A stretch of DNA of 35,941 bases, from positions 1 to 35,941 of the forward strand of contig QCFZ01000009.1 of the NCBI GenBank assembly GCA_003278255.1, given 5' to 3'. Source of the stretch: Prochlorococcus sp. AG-363-O15 (GTDB lineage Bacteria > Cyanobacteriota > Cyanobacteriia > PCC-6307 > Cyanobiaceae). The notes beneath the pieces are model-generated. The model saw only the letters and a program-made list of their open reading frames with translations, did no database searches and had not been told where the DNA came from. The stretch's first letter is position 1. The number at the start of each line of letters is the position of its first letter. This document shows, piece after piece, positions 17,459-27,381 of this stretch. The position numbers were made by a program, and so were the translations under genes.

Positions 17459-18790
17459 TTAAAGAGCTCCTGCCGCTGTTCGATCAATAATCCCGCCAAG
17501 ATGAGAAGTGAGATTTAGACATGTAACTACATCAGGCTTACTAGAGCCTACAGATATGTCAATAACACTTACACCACCATTTCCTTGCTTTACCATCCAA
17601 ATATCTTCAGGACTAAGACCTAGCAGATTGCAAAGAATTGTTTTATTAACGGCATCGTGTGCAACTACAAGTGCAGTTTCTTTAGGAGCCAAGCTTAAAG
17701 AGATTTCTTCCCAGCATTTAACTGAACGATGCCATACCTCTTGAATCGATTCACCCATGGGCATATGAACTGATGCTGGGGCTTTTTTCCATGAATCAAG
17801 CATATCTGGCCAATTTTCTTTGATTTCTTTTTCTAGTTTTCCCTCCCACGATCCGTGACTTATTTCTAAAAGCTTTTCTTTTTCAATAATATCTACAGAA
17901 GGATGTGATTTCATAATTATTTCTGCGGTTTGTTTTGGTCTTGATAAAGTGCTGCTGAAACATTTATCTATATTTTCTTTGCTAAGGAAATGTCTTGCTG
18001 CTTCTGCTTGTGCAATTCCATTTTGATTAAGAGGAATGTCAATCTGTCCTTGAAATTTTCCTTGTTTATTCCAATCAGTTTCTCCATGCCTTACAAGTAT
18101 CAGTCGAGCTTGTTCACCTTGGGGAGGTAAAGATGGATTTAAATGAGCTGTGCTATTTAAGCATTCAATTTGAATTGAAAACTTTTGGTTTTTATTTGGT
18201 AAGATATTAAAAACTGAGACTGAAGCATTGTCTAATTTTATTTTCCGGAAGTTGTGGCTTTCCATATTAATTAATTCCATTACAAGACAACGAAGTATGG
18301 CATTATGGGCAACTACTAAAACAGTTTGATCTTGATGAATCGGATGCCGTTTTAGTAAATCGTTTAGGAAGAATTTTGTCTGGATGATTAATTCTTTTAT
18401 TGGACTATACTGAGTACCATCTTTTTTAGTAAGAATTAATTCAATAGGGTTTCTTTGCCAAGTTTGGTAAGCATCAGGGAATTTATTTTCTACTTCTTTA
18501 GGAGTTAATCCACTCCATGGAGCAAGATCTACTTCCATAAGAGCTTTATCAAAAACAGGAGTTATTCCTTCCTCACGAGTCGATAACAAGTTAATTGTTG
18601 TCGATGCTGCTCGTTTCAAAGGGGAGCTGTAGACCGCATCTAGAGGCAAGTTGGCTAGTGCTTTTCCAGTTTGTTTAGCTTGTTCCTCGCCTTTAGCTGT
18701 GAGTTCGGAAAGATCATCACGACCTTGAATTCTCCTTTCGAGATTGAAGCTGCTTAGACCATGGCGAACAAGTAAAAGGCGCAAAGTCAC
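17459..18790 (-). CDS. Two-domain histidine phosphatase (phosphoglycerate mutase-like)
   Basis: A 443-residue protein with two complete histidine phosphatase domains in tandem. Domain 1 (about 3-210) has LVRHG with His10, a likely acid Glu86 (LMEVDLAPWSG) and His162 (VVAHNA). Domain 2 (about 228-440) has LVRHGETDW with His235, Glu309 (LLEISHGSWEG) and His378 (VVAHDA). Both domains retain the catalytic set, unlike many doubled enzymes. Such proteins are often annotated GpmB or alpha-ribazole/CA1P phosphatase; the substrate cannot be told here. Start is GTG 18790. The gene is followed 3 bases later by the dihydroorotase-like gene and is probably co-transcribed with it. Confidence 0.88.
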   Translation of the reverse strand: MTLRLLLVRHGLSSFNLERRIQGRDDLSELTAKGEEQAKQTGKALANLPLDAVYSSPLKRAASTTINLLSTREEGITPVFDKALMEVDLAPWSGLTPKEVENKFPDAYQTWQRNPIELILTKKDGTQYSPIKELIIQTKFFLNDLLKRHPIHQDQTVLVVAHNAILRCLVMELINMESHNFRKIKLDNASVSVFNILPNKNQKFSIQIECLNSTAHLNPSLPPQGEQARLILVRHGETDWNKQGKFQGQIDIPLNQNGIAQAEAARHFLSKENIDKCFSSTLSRPKQTAEIIMKSHPSVDIIEKEKLLEISHGSWEGKLEKEIKENWPDMLDSWKKAPASVHMPMGESIQEVWHRSVKCWEEISLSLAPKETALVVAHDAVNKTILCNLLGLSPEDIWMVKQGNGGVSVIDISVGSSKPDVVTCLNLTSHLGGIIDRTAAGAL

Positions 18791-18898
18791 AGGTAGATCG
18801 TCTCTGGAAAGCCATCGTATGGGGAATAGGTCGACTTAATCTTTCTAAAAAGTGGAGGACTCTTCTCTGCTGATACCAATTCCTTGAGCGAATTCCTT

Positions 18899-20245
18899 AT
18901 GAGACAAGCCAACCCAGCCTGGAAAGTGTTGTTGGCAGGACTTTCTCTTTTGTTAATGGTGTTGGTTTGGGCACAAGGCCTTATGGCTAGCTTTAGTCGA
19001 CCTTCAGTAACTCCAACACTTTCTTTACATCAGCAAGAAATGGCATTACTTGCTGATCCAGTAATGCCTCTTGATATAAAGCCACTGATAGTTGGACTAG
19101 ATCCTGAATCAAACCTCAGAAAGGCTCTTAGAGAGAGCCCATTAGATCAAATAACGGATCGCAATAAACTTGTCCTAGCAGCTCTTGAGCCGAAAGCTTC
19201 TGATAGGGATCTTCTTTTGGAGAATGTCCCAGAGGAAGAACTTCTTTTAATTGTACGGAGAGCTCTTTTAAATAAAGGCAATAATAAACAAACCATTAGT
19301 GAGCTTAAATCTGTTAAGGATGATCCATTGCTTTATCAAGTTAGTTGCTTTGCTATCGGTGGTAATGAGAATGAATGTATTGATGATAGTGTCTCTAAAA
19401 ATATGGCTTATAGATTGATAATTAGCCAAATATTTCCAGTCTTTGCTGTTATTTTAGGGGTTGGACTTTTGCTAAGTCAGATTTGGTTATTTTTACGAAG
19501 CAAAACAACTTCATGGCCAATATTGATACCTTTACCACTTTCTTTAATTGATATGATACTTCTTATTGCAGGAGGATTTGTTTTTTTAGGAGAAGTGTTA
19601 TTGCCAACAATAGTTGTTCCAATAAGTAGTGTCCTTACAAATGGACTAGTAAGTCCAGTAAGTGATGCCTTGAAAGTATTTTTTGGGTATACGTCGATGA
19701 CAGTTCCTCCATTAGTGATTTTAAATCAACAAATGAAAAGTTTAAAGAGTTTGGAAACTCCACTAAAAGGTTGGTTGCAATGGGGTTTGTTTCCAGTTGG
19801 TTCGGCATTCTTAAAAGCTTTCAGAGGTTGGTTGATGGTTATGCCACTAGTGCTTATCACTGGTTGGTTAATGAATTCTCTAATAGGTGATCAAGGTGGC
19901 AGTAATCCGTTGTTGGAGTTAGTGCTTGGGAGTAAAAACTCTATGGCATTATTTTTACTTATTATTACTACCGTTGTTGTTGCACCACTTTTTGAAGAGG
20001 TGGTTTTTAGAGGTGTACTTTTACCAGTATTAGCTAGAGAATTTGGACTTACATGGGGAGTAGTAATTAGTGCACTAGTCTTTGCACTAGCTCATTTAAG
20101 TGTCGGAGAATTGCCCCCTTTGATGGTATTAGGTCTTGGTCTTGCTTTATTAAGACTTAGTTCAGGAAGGCTTTTTCCCTGTGTGCTGATGCACTCTTTG
20201 TGGAATGGAGTTACCTTTGTGAATCTTTTATTGCTGGGTGGATAG
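18899..20245 (+). CDS. CPBP-family intramembrane metalloprotease (CAAX/Abi type)
   Basis: About 448 residues. An N-terminal hydrophobic helix (near 10-30) precedes a ~120-residue soluble part, then at least six further membrane helices. The CPBP signature is intact: EEVVFRG near residue 366, FALAHL near 395 and HSLWNG near 431, giving the two Glu/Arg and His/Asn sites of this glutamate-based intramembrane protease family. Substrates in cyanobacteria are unknown. I prefer ATG 18899 (MRQANPAWK); a TTG five codons upstream (18884) is possible. It is divergent from the histidine phosphatase gene. Confidence 0.85.
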   Translation: MRQANPAWKVLLAGLSLLLMVLVWAQGLMASFSRPSVTPTLSLHQQEMALLADPVMPLDIKPLIVGLDPESNLRKALRESPLDQITDRNKLVLAALEPKASDRDLLLENVPEEELLLIVRRALLNKGNNKQTISELKSVKDDPLLYQVSCFAIGGNENECIDDSVSKNMAYRLIISQIFPVFAVILGVGLLLSQIWLFLRSKTTSWPILIPLPLSLIDMILLIAGGFVFLGEVLLPTIVVPISSVLTNGLVSPVSDALKVFFGYTSMTVPPLVILNQQMKSLKSLETPLKGWLQWGLFPVGSAFLKAFRGWLMVMPLVLITGWLMNSLIGDQGGSNPLLELVLGSKNSMALFLLIITTVVVAPLFEEVVFRGVLLPVLAREFGLTWGVVISALVFALAHLSVGELPPLMVLGLGLALLRLSSGRLFPCVLMHSLWNGVTFVNLLLLGG

Positions 20246-20330
20246 TTGAATTGCTTCCCTTGAAATTCAACTTTGAACTTGCAAGAGTCTTGTTAGAGTG
20301 GTTTAATTTATAAATAACTGGAGTGATTGG

Positions 20331-20804
20331 GTGGGTGCTGTTAATAAACTGCGCGCTGTGCCGACTCAAAGGGCGATGAAAAGAACTGGTTATTCTCAAA
20401 GACTTCATTTGATAAAGGGTTCCTTGTCATCGAAGAAGGTGGCTCGTCAGGCACCATTAGTGGCAGGCTTTCATAAGGCTGTTGATGGAGCACTTGTTGG
20501 AGTATTGATGGCAACAGCTTTGATGTCGGCTTTTACTTTGCATTGGCAACATCTTTGGATTGTTGCTTTTAATAAGTTGGAAAGTACTCGTGATTTATCT
20601 CATCGTCTTACTGAATCAACGGCAATTATTGAAAGACATTTATTACAAGAAACAGGATTGCCTAAATCAATGGTTCCAACAAAGGCTGCCAATCTTCTTT
20701 ATTTAGACAGATTTCAATCAAGTGCTAAATCTAGTCAGAATTCATTTAAAAATTGGTCAAAATTTACAGAGCTTGTACAGCAACCAAGTAACCATGGTTA
20801 TTGA
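20331..20804 (+). CDS. FtsL-like single-pass protein upstream of ftsI
   Basis: A 157-residue protein with a basic cytoplasmic N-terminus (about 1-48), one transmembrane helix (about 52-71) and a short helical, coiled-coil-like stretch just outside the membrane (KLESTRDLSHRLTESTAIIERHLLQ, seen in pieces at 82-106). That topology and its position directly before ftsI match FtsL, the divisome bitopic protein, though sequence alone does not prove it. The start is GTG at 20331; an in-frame ATG at residue 16 is an alternative. Its TGA overlaps the ftsI ATG (TGATG), so the two are translationally coupled. Confidence 0.6.
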   Translation: MGAVNKLRAVPTQRAMKRTGYSQRLHLIKGSLSSKKVARQAPLVAGFHKAVDGALVGVLMATALMSAFTLHWQHLWIVAFNKLESTRDLSHRLTESTAIIERHLLQETGLPKSMVPTKAANLLYLDRFQSSAKSSQNSFKNWSKFTELVQQPSNHGY

Positions 20805-22606
20805 TGAAGAATCATAAAATACATTCTAATCGATTAGAAAATAGACGACGGAGAAAAGATGTTCCTTTTGAGCCAGTTCCTTCAAATCGAATTAAATTGG
20901 TTTTTGCAATACTTTGTTTTGGTTTAATTAGTTTAGTAGGCAGAATGATTTGGTTACAGGTATTGGAAGCTCCTGTGCTTGAAGCTAAAGCACGTTCTTT
21001 TCAGATTCAACGTACTAAACCACTTGGAAGAAGACGTTCGATTGTTGATCGTAATGGAAGATTAGTCGCTATAGATGAAGAAAAATATAGACTTTGGGCT
21101 CATCCTAAATATTTTAACTTCCCAGGAGATTCACCATCTCTTGTTAGAAAACCTATTGATGTTGCTCACAAATTATCGGGATTATTAAATATATCTAAAT
21201 GGGAATTGGTTAGTCGAATTGGAGATAGGACTTCTGGAATAAAACTTGCAGAAGGAATTAATTCTGAAATTGCATCACAGATTAAGAACCTTGGTGTGAG
21301 TGGTTTAGATATTGAACCTTACCCCCAAAGGGTTTACCCTCAAGGCTCATTATTTGCAAATGTAGTTGGTTTTTTAAATCAGGACCGTATACCTCAAGCA
21401 GGTTTAGAGCAAAGCCTTAATAGAAGATTACTGAGGAAAGAACAGATAAGAAGCCTTCGCAGAGGAGCTGATGGTACACCTCTTCCTGATGATTTATCTC
21501 CAGGAGTTTTTTATGGAGATGATTTAAAGCTTAATTTAACGTTAGATGCACGTTTACAAGAGTTAGCAATGAAAGCACTTGCAAATCAAGTGCAGAAATG
21601 GAATGCAAAAAAAGGTGTGGCAATTGTTATGGATGTTATTAATGGAGAACTTTTAGTATTAGCATCTACACCTACATATGATCCTAATAAATATTGGAAA
21701 TATTCCCCATCATTGTTTAGAGAATGGTCTGTTCAGGATTTGTTTGAACCTGGTTCTACATTTAAACCTATTAATCTTGCATTGGCCTTGCAAGAAAGAG
21801 TTATTCATCCTACTGGAAAAATTAATGATACAGGTACTTTAGTTGTAGGAGGTTGGTCAATTTTTAACCATGATAAAAAAGCTAATGGAGTTATTGACTT
21901 TGCAAAGGTTTTACAAGTCTCAAGTAATGTTGGCATGGTAAAGATAATGAGTAAATTGCAACCATCTAATTATTGGGATTGGCTGAAGAAACTTGGTCTT
22001 GATGTAAAGCCAATAACTGATTTACCAGGTGCAATCGGTGGCCAATTAAAGACTAAGAAAAACTTTATTTCAATGGATATTGAGCCTGCAACTGCATCTT
22101 ATGGGCAAGGCTTTTCTCTAACACCTTTAAAGCTTATTCAGTTACATGCTTTGATTGCTAATGGTGGTTATCTTGTTAGCCCCCACATCACTAGAAGTTT
22201 GCATCTAGATGCTAATTCTTTATCTTCTTCTGTAGAAAAGAAGTATTTATTACGTCCAGAAGTAACAAAAACAGTTCTTAACTGGATGGAATCTGTTGTA
22301 GAAAGTGGTAGTGGAAAAGGCGTCAGGACACCTGGATATCGAATAGGAGGGAAAACTGGTACAGCACAAAAAGTTGTAAATGGTTCATATAAGCCAGGAG
22401 TCAAGGTTTGTAGTTTTGTTGCTAATCTTCCTGTGGATAACCCTCAATATGTGGTTTTAGTTGTTGTTGATGAACCACAAGGCCAGTATGCATATGGGTC
22501 AACAGTCGCCGTTCCAGTTGCTAAGAAGATTATTGATGGTTTGATTGTTTTGGAAAAAATTCCTCCAAGTAATAATCAGACAAAATTACTACCAGCGAAA
22601 GGCTAA
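20804..22606 (+). CDS. ftsI: Septal peptidoglycan transpeptidase FtsI (PBP3)
   Basis: Class B penicillin-binding protein that cross-links septal wall. A basic N-terminus and one membrane anchor (VFAILCFGLISLVGRMIW) are followed by the dimerisation/pedestal domain (RRRSIVDRNGRLVAID, YPQGSLFANVVGF) and the transpeptidase domain. The active-site boxes are EPGSTFKP with the nucleophile Ser near 317, SSNVGM, and GGKTGTAQ near 515. I chose ATG 20804, overlapping the upstream stop as TGATG; a TTG sits one codon before. About 600 residues is the usual size. It is followed by the transaldolase gene after a 93-base gap. Confidence 0.95.
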   Translation: MKNHKIHSNRLENRRRRKDVPFEPVPSNRIKLVFAILCFGLISLVGRMIWLQVLEAPVLEAKARSFQIQRTKPLGRRRSIVDRNGRLVAIDEEKYRLWAHPKYFNFPGDSPSLVRKPIDVAHKLSGLLNISKWELVSRIGDRTSGIKLAEGINSEIASQIKNLGVSGLDIEPYPQRVYPQGSLFANVVGFLNQDRIPQAGLEQSLNRRLLRKEQIRSLRRGADGTPLPDDLSPGVFYGDDLKLNLTLDARLQELAMKALANQVQKWNAKKGVAIVMDVINGELLVLASTPTYDPNKYWKYSPSLFREWSVQDLFEPGSTFKPINLALALQERVIHPTGKINDTGTLVVGGWSIFNHDKKANGVIDFAKVLQVSSNVGMVKIMSKLQPSNYWDWLKKLGLDVKPITDLPGAIGGQLKTKKNFISMDIEPATASYGQGFSLTPLKLIQLHALIANGGYLVSPHITRSLHLDANSLSSSVEKKYLLRPEVTKTVLNWMESVVESGSGKGVRTPGYRIGGKTGTAQKVVNGSYKPGVKVCSFVANLPVDNPQYVVLVVVDEPQGQYAYGSTVAVPVAKKIIDGLIVLEKIPPSNNQTKLLPAKG

Positions 22607-22699
22607 GAAGTTGCAAAGGTTTTGCTGTGAGATTCATCTGAATGATGTCATATGCAAAAAGCTCGCTAACTTACAAGCGCATGCCAGATTTGCTTTTTC

Positions 22700-23875
22700 A
22701 TGGTCACCCTTCTTGAGCAGCTTTCTTCGATGACTGTTGTTGTTGCAGACACTGGAGAGCTTGATGCAATTAGGAGGTTTACCCCTAGGGATGCCACTAC
22801 AAATCCCTCGCTGATATTGGCTGCAGCTCAAATACCTACTTATCAAACCCTTATAGATGAGGCACTTAAATCATCACGTGTCAGGATCGGAATAGGTTCC
22901 CCGGTGGAGGAAGTAGTAGAGGAGGCATTAGATGAAATCTGTGTAATTTTTGGTAAGGAAATCTTAAAAATTGTCCCGGGAAGAGTATCTACTGAAGTAG
23001 ATGCGCGTTTGAGTTTTGATACAGATGCCACTATTGCGAAGGCTAGGAAACTTATTTCTCTTTACAATGAACTTGGCATTTCAAAGGATCGAGTTTTAAT
23101 CAAAATTGCATCAACATGGGAAGGCATTAAGGCTGCAGAAGTGCTTGAAAAGGAAGGTATTCACTGTAACCTTACATTACTTTTTGGCTTTATTCAGGCG
23201 GTTGCTTGTGCACAAGCAGATGTAAAACTGATCTCACCATTCGTTGGCCGTATACTTGATTGGTATAAAGCAGATACTGGTATAGATTCATATCCTGGGC
23301 CTGAAGATCCTGGCGTTATTTCTGTTACTAAGATATATAACTATTTCAAGTCTCATGGGTATAAAACTGAAGTTATGGGAGCGAGTTTTAGGAATATTGA
23401 TGAAATCATTGAGTTGGCTGGCTGTGATCTTTTAACCATTTCTCCTAAGCTTTTAGAGCAGCTTCGGAATACTGAAGGTCCATTAATTAGAAAGCTTGAT
23501 GTAAAAAATAACTCTTCAATAGATTCTAAGGATTTAAAAGTTGATAAAAAAAGATTTGATTCAGAAATGGCTACTGATCGAATGGCAAGAGAAAAGTTAG
23601 ACGAAGGTATTAGGGGGTTTAGTAAGGCTATTGAAACTTTAGAGGCTCAGTTGGCACATAGACTTGCAGTATTGGAAGGAGGAGCTGCATTTAGCCATGC
23701 TGTTCAAGAGATTTTTATGCTAAATGATCTAGATGGAGATGGTTGTATAACCAGAGAGGAGTGGTTGGGGAGTGACGCTGTATTTGATGCTCTTGATCAT
23801 GATCATGATGGAAGATTGTTGCAAGATGATGTTCGTTCTGGGTTGGGTGCTGCATTGGCTTTAAGTAGTTTTTAA
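22700..23875 (+). CDS. tal: Transaldolase with C-terminal EF-hand pair
   Basis: Transfers dihydroxyacetone units between sugar phosphates in the pentose phosphate pathway, which in picocyanobacteria supplies NADPH at night and during phage infection. Residues 1-320 form the TalB-type barrel with [10 protein letters not shown] (31-40), the Schiff-base Lys135 in [12 protein letters not shown], and [10 protein letters not shown]. Residues ~335-385 add two calcium-binding-like loops: [12 protein letters not shown] (343-354), a canonical EF-hand with Glu at position 12, and [12 protein letters not shown] (366-377) with Asp at position 12. The 391-residue length exceeds the usual ~320. A transaldolase/EF-hand fusion is known to me from marine picocyanobacteria; what calcium does there is not. 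Confidence 0.95.
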   Translation: MVTLLEQLSSMTVVVADTGELDAIRRFTPRDATTNPSLILAAAQIPTYQTLIDEALKSSRVRIGIGSPVEEVVEEALDEICVIFGKEILKIVPGRVSTEVDARLSFDTDATIAKARKLISLYNELGISKDRVLIKIASTWEGIKAAEVLEKEGIHCNLTLLFGFIQAVACAQADVKLISPFVGRILDWYKADTGIDSYPGPEDPGVISVTKIYNYFKSHGYKTEVMGASFRNIDEIIELAGCDLLTISPKLLEQLRNTEGPLIRKLDVKNNSSIDSKDLKVDKKRFDSEMATDRMAREKLDEGIRGFSKAIETLEAQLAHRLAVLEGGAAFSHAVQEIFMLNDLDGDGCITREEWLGSDAVFDALDHDHDGRLLQDDVRSGLGAALALSSF

Positions 23876-24038
23876 CTTATTGTTTCTACTTGGAAAGATT
23901 ATATAGTATATATTTTAAGTTAAAGAACTAGTCTTTAGTTAATGAGAATGCTTTAGCCTATTAGTCTTTATCTCTATTAGAAGTAATTGCTTTTGTAGTT
24001 AAAATTTAGTCTTCCACATTGCAGCAAAAGCTAGTACA

Positions 24039-24313
24039 ATGCTTTTACCTTTAAAGGAGAAATTCTTTTTAACTGGAAAGATAAATGTGGTAATTAAAAG
24101 ACTTGGAGATGTTGGAACCAATTACGTATTTGCTTCAGGCGCCACTAGCTTATTTCTAACAATACTTAGATCTATCAAATTAATTGAATCTACTCAATTA
24201 CTAGAAATGAGTTAATTAAAGTTTTTCTTATCAAAGAAATACCTGTTTCTTTACTTTGGATTATTGCTTCTTTAGACAAAAGATTAAAAAATAGAAAGGA
24301 TAAGGAATTCTAA
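24039..24313 (+). pseudogene. Possible frameshifted small gene in the 23876-24371 gap
   Basis: An ATG at 24039 opens 58 codons (MLLPLKEKFFLTGKINVVIK...) that stop at 24215. A second frame, open across the end of the first, continues as ITRNELIKVFLIKEIPVSLL and stops at 24311-24313. Joining the two would give a protein of about 95 residues. There is no Shine-Dalgarno and no homology I recognise. The remaining parts of the 496-base gap (23876-24038 and 24314-24371) are AT-rich with no gene or clear terminator. This may be a decayed gene, a sequencing indel, or chance. Confidence 0.22.
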
Positions 24314-24371
24314 ATTCCATTCTTGATGAATTCTTAGGTAGTTGACCTTATTTATTGATTTTGATTATCTT

Positions 24372-24608
24372 TTAGAATTTCCATATCCCATTTAAAGGTA
24401 TTTCAGGCCCTTTTGTTTCATCTTTTGGTTCTTCAAAACTTATTCTCCATTCTGGAACTCTGCAGTTTACGAAGTCTGAGCGTTCAATTAAAAAGCCTCC
24501 TTCTTTACTGGTACTAGCAAGAAACCCACTTACCCATGAACCTCCATTGAGACCACCTTTAAACCAAATCCAAGCTTTTCGTTTTTCGGTCGCTTTTGCT
24601 GGAGTCAT
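24372..24608 (-). CDS. Small conserved hypothetical protein, 78 residues
   Basis: The protein begins MTPAKATEKRKAWIWFKGGL and contains many Trp, Gly and charged residues (WVSGFLASTSKEGGFLIERS, VPEWRISFEEP). Alternating hydrophobic and polar residues suggest a small beta-rich domain. No membrane segment or signal peptide is seen. The coding-like composition and the ATG start support a real gene; I recall similar short proteins in picocyanobacteria without a function. It stands alone between the gap downstream of tal and the GGR-like gene. Confidence 0.6.
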   Translation of the reverse strand: MTPAKATEKRKAWIWFKGGLNGGSWVSGFLASTSKEGGFLIERSDFVNCRVPEWRISFEEPKDETKGPEIPLNGIWKF

Positions 24609-24679
24609 TTTGCTTGAGTAATAAACATTGATTTTATTCTTTAATGCTTAATTGGAAATAGAAAATAATAAACTCTTTG

Positions 24680-25810
24680 TTATTGACTTTTGAGAAGTAA
24701 TCTTTTAATAACTCTTTGAGCAATATCTCCGTAGCCCATTTTACCAGAAAGTATTTGCGCAATTCGTTGTGGGGCTGTTGGCCTTTTGATACCTAATTGA
24801 TAGCCAACCTTTGGAAATCTATAGAAGACTTGCGCAATTCTTCTTCCCCATGCCATCGAGTCTCCCCATTTGTCTTTCATTGATTGGGTATAAATATCGA
24901 GACTCATTGTTTCTCCTCGTATCCAATGGTCAAGACTTTTAGCGGCTTCGTAACCACTCATTAATGCAGGTCGTAACCCTTCGGCAAGGAATGGATCACA
25001 AATAGATGCTGCATCTCCAATAACAAGTATGCCTTCACCATGGAGTTTGTGATGACCATTCCAAACTCTTAATTTTGCTTCTCGTCTTTCTCCATCTGTT
25101 GGATTAAAACCTAGATTAGGTAATAGTTTATTTAGAATCTCTTTGCTATCTATTGAATGGTTTCCTATAAAAGTTCCTACACCTATATTCACTTCGTTGG
25201 CTAAAGGAAAGGCCCAAGCAAACCCATGGTGCACTAACCCAAATTCAAACCTTGCTGTTCCAGCTTTGAGATTACCTTTACCCTTAAGTCTTACAGATAT
25301 TGTTTGTGCATGATGTTGATTTTTTGGCCCTAAACCGATTTTACTAGGCCAAATAGATTGTGAACCGTCTGCAATGATAACTGCTTTTGCAATCAACTCT
25401 CTTCCATCAGATGCTTTTATTTCCCATACTGAGTTATGCCTGTTAATATTGATAGCTTCAAATCCATTTATGAAATCAGTACCTAAATTAATTGCATGAT
25501 CCATTATTAATGAATCGAGTTTTTCCCTTTTTACTATCCAAAAAGGAGCTGATCCTGGAAGTGCTGCTATGACTGGGTCCTTTAAGCACCAACTAAATTC
25601 TACTTTGCTAATAACATCTTCAACTGCTGGTTTTAAATCAAATGGAAACCATTCTTGAACAGCTGCTGCCATTCCACCTCCACAAGGCTTGACTTGGGGA
25701 GCAGAATTTTTTTCTAGTAAGGTGACTTTATGACCAGTTTTTGCTAGATGGAATGCCGCAGTTGAGCCAGCCGCTCCTGCCCCGATAATCACTATTTCTT
25801 TAGAGTTCAA
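24680..25810 (-). CDS. FAD-dependent oxidoreductase, geranylgeranyl reductase-like
   Basis: A 376-residue flavoprotein. [20 protein letters not shown] (7-26) is the FAD-binding Rossmann motif, PCGGGM is the conserved block of the geranylgeranyl reductase family, and [19 protein letters not shown] is the second FAD motif. It is related to ChlP but divergent and slightly shorter (ChlP is ~400-450). It may reduce an isoprenoid or other hydrophobic substrate, but the reaction cannot be assigned. The start is TTG 25810, overlapping the frr stop by 4 bases, so it is translated as the second gene after frr. Confidence 0.85.
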   Translation of the reverse strand: MNSKEIVIIGAGAAGSTAAFHLAKTGHKVTLLEKNSAPQVKPCGGGMAAAVQEWFPFDLKPAVEDVISKVEFSWCLKDPVIAALPGSAPFWIVKREKLDSLIMDHAINLGTDFINGFEAININRHNSVWEIKASDGRELIAKAVIIADGSQSIWPSKIGLGPKNQHHAQTISVRLKGKGNLKAGTARFEFGLVHHGFAWAFPLANEVNIGVGTFIGNHSIDSKEILNKLLPNLGFNPTDGERREAKLRVWNGHHKLHGEGILVIGDAASICDPFLAEGLRPALMSGYEAAKSLDHWIRGETMSLDIYTQSMKDKWGDSMAWGRRIAQVFYRFPKVGYQLGIKRPTAPQRIAQILSGKMGYGDIAQRVIKRLLLKSQ

Positions 25811-26355
25811 ACCTTAAGAATGTCGGCTTCTTTCTCGGAAAGATGACTTTCAATTTGAGAAATAAATTTGTCTGTAAGTTTTTGAACATTATCTTGTTGA
25901 TCTCTGCTTTGATCTTCTGAAATTTCAGCTTCTTTTTCTAATTTCTTGATTTTTTCAATTGCATCACGACGAATATTCCTCAGAGAGATTTTTCCTTCTT
26001 CTGCATATTTTGAGGCAAGCTTACAGAATTCCTTACGTCGTTCTTCAGTTAACGGTGGCACATTTACTCGTATAATTTTTCCATCGTTGTTTGGTGTAAA
26101 CCCTAGATCACTAACACTAATCGCTTTCTCAATTAGGGCTAATGAACTTATATCGAAAGGTTGAATAGCAATCGTTTGTGAATCTGGTGTTGAAATTGTT
26201 GCTAGAGCTTTTAGGGGAGTTTCTGCTCCATAGTACTCAACAGTTATACGATCAAGTAAAGAAGAGTTTGCGCGACCAGTTCGTATTGTATTAAAGGTGC
26301 GCTGGGTTGCATCAACTGACTTGCGCATATTTGATTCAAGGTCCAGATTCGACAT
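25807..26355 (-). CDS. frr: Ribosome recycling factor
   Basis: With EF-G this protein splits the post-termination ribosome. The 182-residue length is normal. The sequence shows the three-helix bundle with [61 protein letters not shown] and the long C-terminal helices ([21 protein letters not shown]). It follows pyrH by 48 bases and overlaps the oxidoreductase gene by 4. The pyrH-frr pairing is common across bacteria. Confidence 0.97.
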   Translation of the reverse strand: MSNLDLESNMRKSVDATQRTFNTIRTGRANSSLLDRITVEYYGAETPLKALATISTPDSQTIAIQPFDISSLALIEKAISVSDLGFTPNNDGKIIRVNVPPLTEERRKEFCKLASKYAEEGKISLRNIRRDAIEKIKKLEKEAEISEDQSRDQQDNVQKLTDKFISQIESHLSEKEADILKV

Positions 26356-26403
26356 CGGCTTACATTAATGGAATAAAAAAAATTAGATCAGATTTATAAA
26401 GAT

Positions 26404-27117
26404 TCAACTTGTATTACTGATTCGAGAACCTACTGTTTCACCAGCCACTGCTTTGCTGATATTGCCAGGCTCAAAAAGGTTAAAAACTACAATTGGGATA
26501 TTGTTGTCTTTGCATAGTGCAATTGCAGTGCTATCCATTACACCTATTTCTCGACTTAGTACCTCTTGAAAAGTTAGATTTTTATAACGGATAGCATCTG
26601 GGAATTGCTTTGGATCTCGATCATAGACTCCATCAACCTTTGTAGCCTTAAAAACTACATTTGCATTTATTTCTGCTGCACGAAGTGCGGCAGTTGTGTC
26701 TGTAGTGAAGAAAGGATTGCCACAGCCTCCTCCAAATACAACTACTCTCCCTTTTTCTAGATGACGAATTGCTTTTCTTCGAATATATGGTTCTGCTACT
26801 TCTTTCATTTCTATAGCAGTTTGAACTCTAGTTGGCACTCCAGCACGCTCCAATCCATCTTGCAGAGTGATTGCATTCATAACAGTTGCAAGCATTCCCA
26901 CGTAATCAGCTGTTGCTCTGTCCATTCCTGCCGCTGATCCTTTTAGACCTCGAAAAATGTTTCCACCTCCTACAACAATCGCTAGTTGGGTCCCATTGGA
27001 TACCACCTGAGAAACATCTTCCGCAATGGATTGAACGATTGCAGGATCGATCCCGTAAGGTTGTTCACCCATCAGTGCCTCGCCACTGAGTTTTAGGAGT
27101 GCTCGCGCGTAGGCCAT
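26404..27117 (-). CDS. pyrH: UMP kinase
   Basis: Phosphorylates UMP to UDP. The amino acid kinase-type fold is evident from [46 protein letters not shown] and [10 protein letters not shown] chose ATG 27117 ([12 protein letters not shown]), preceded at a good distance by AAAGGA on the minus strand; the frame extends ten codons further to 27147. Length from this start is 237 residues, typical of bacterial UMP kinases, which are hexamers regulated by GTP and UTP. It heads the pyrH-frr-oxidoreductase run. Confidence 0.96.
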   Translation of the reverse strand: MAYARALLKLSGEALMGEQPYGIDPAIVQSIAEDVSQVVSNGTQLAIVVGGGNIFRGLKGSAAGMDRATADYVGMLATVMNAITLQDGLERAGVPTRVQTAIEMKEVAEPYIRRKAIRHLEKGRVVVFGGGCGNPFFTTDTTAALRAAEINANVVFKATKVDGVYDRDPKQFPDAIRYKNLTFQEVLSREIGVMDSTAIALCKDNNIPIVVFNLFEPGNISKAVAGETVGSRISNTS

Positions 27118-27381
27118 TAAGAGTCCATATCCTTTCGACAGTAGCAAGTCTTGAGCAGACAGATCTTTGGCCAGATAAATTTTGTGGTTAACGCTTTTTG
27201 CGATTGCTTTTATAAATCAAATGGCTAACCTCACTCTTTCTGCGCTGCACAAAGCTAGTTCTAATACTGATTGCTGGAAGGAGCCTGATGTTCATAGGGC
27301 TTTACTTCTAAGTGGTTAGTCAGTATCAATAGCTTCCACTCAACTTTTGAACAAAGATTTGGATTTTTGTGGAATTTAGCT

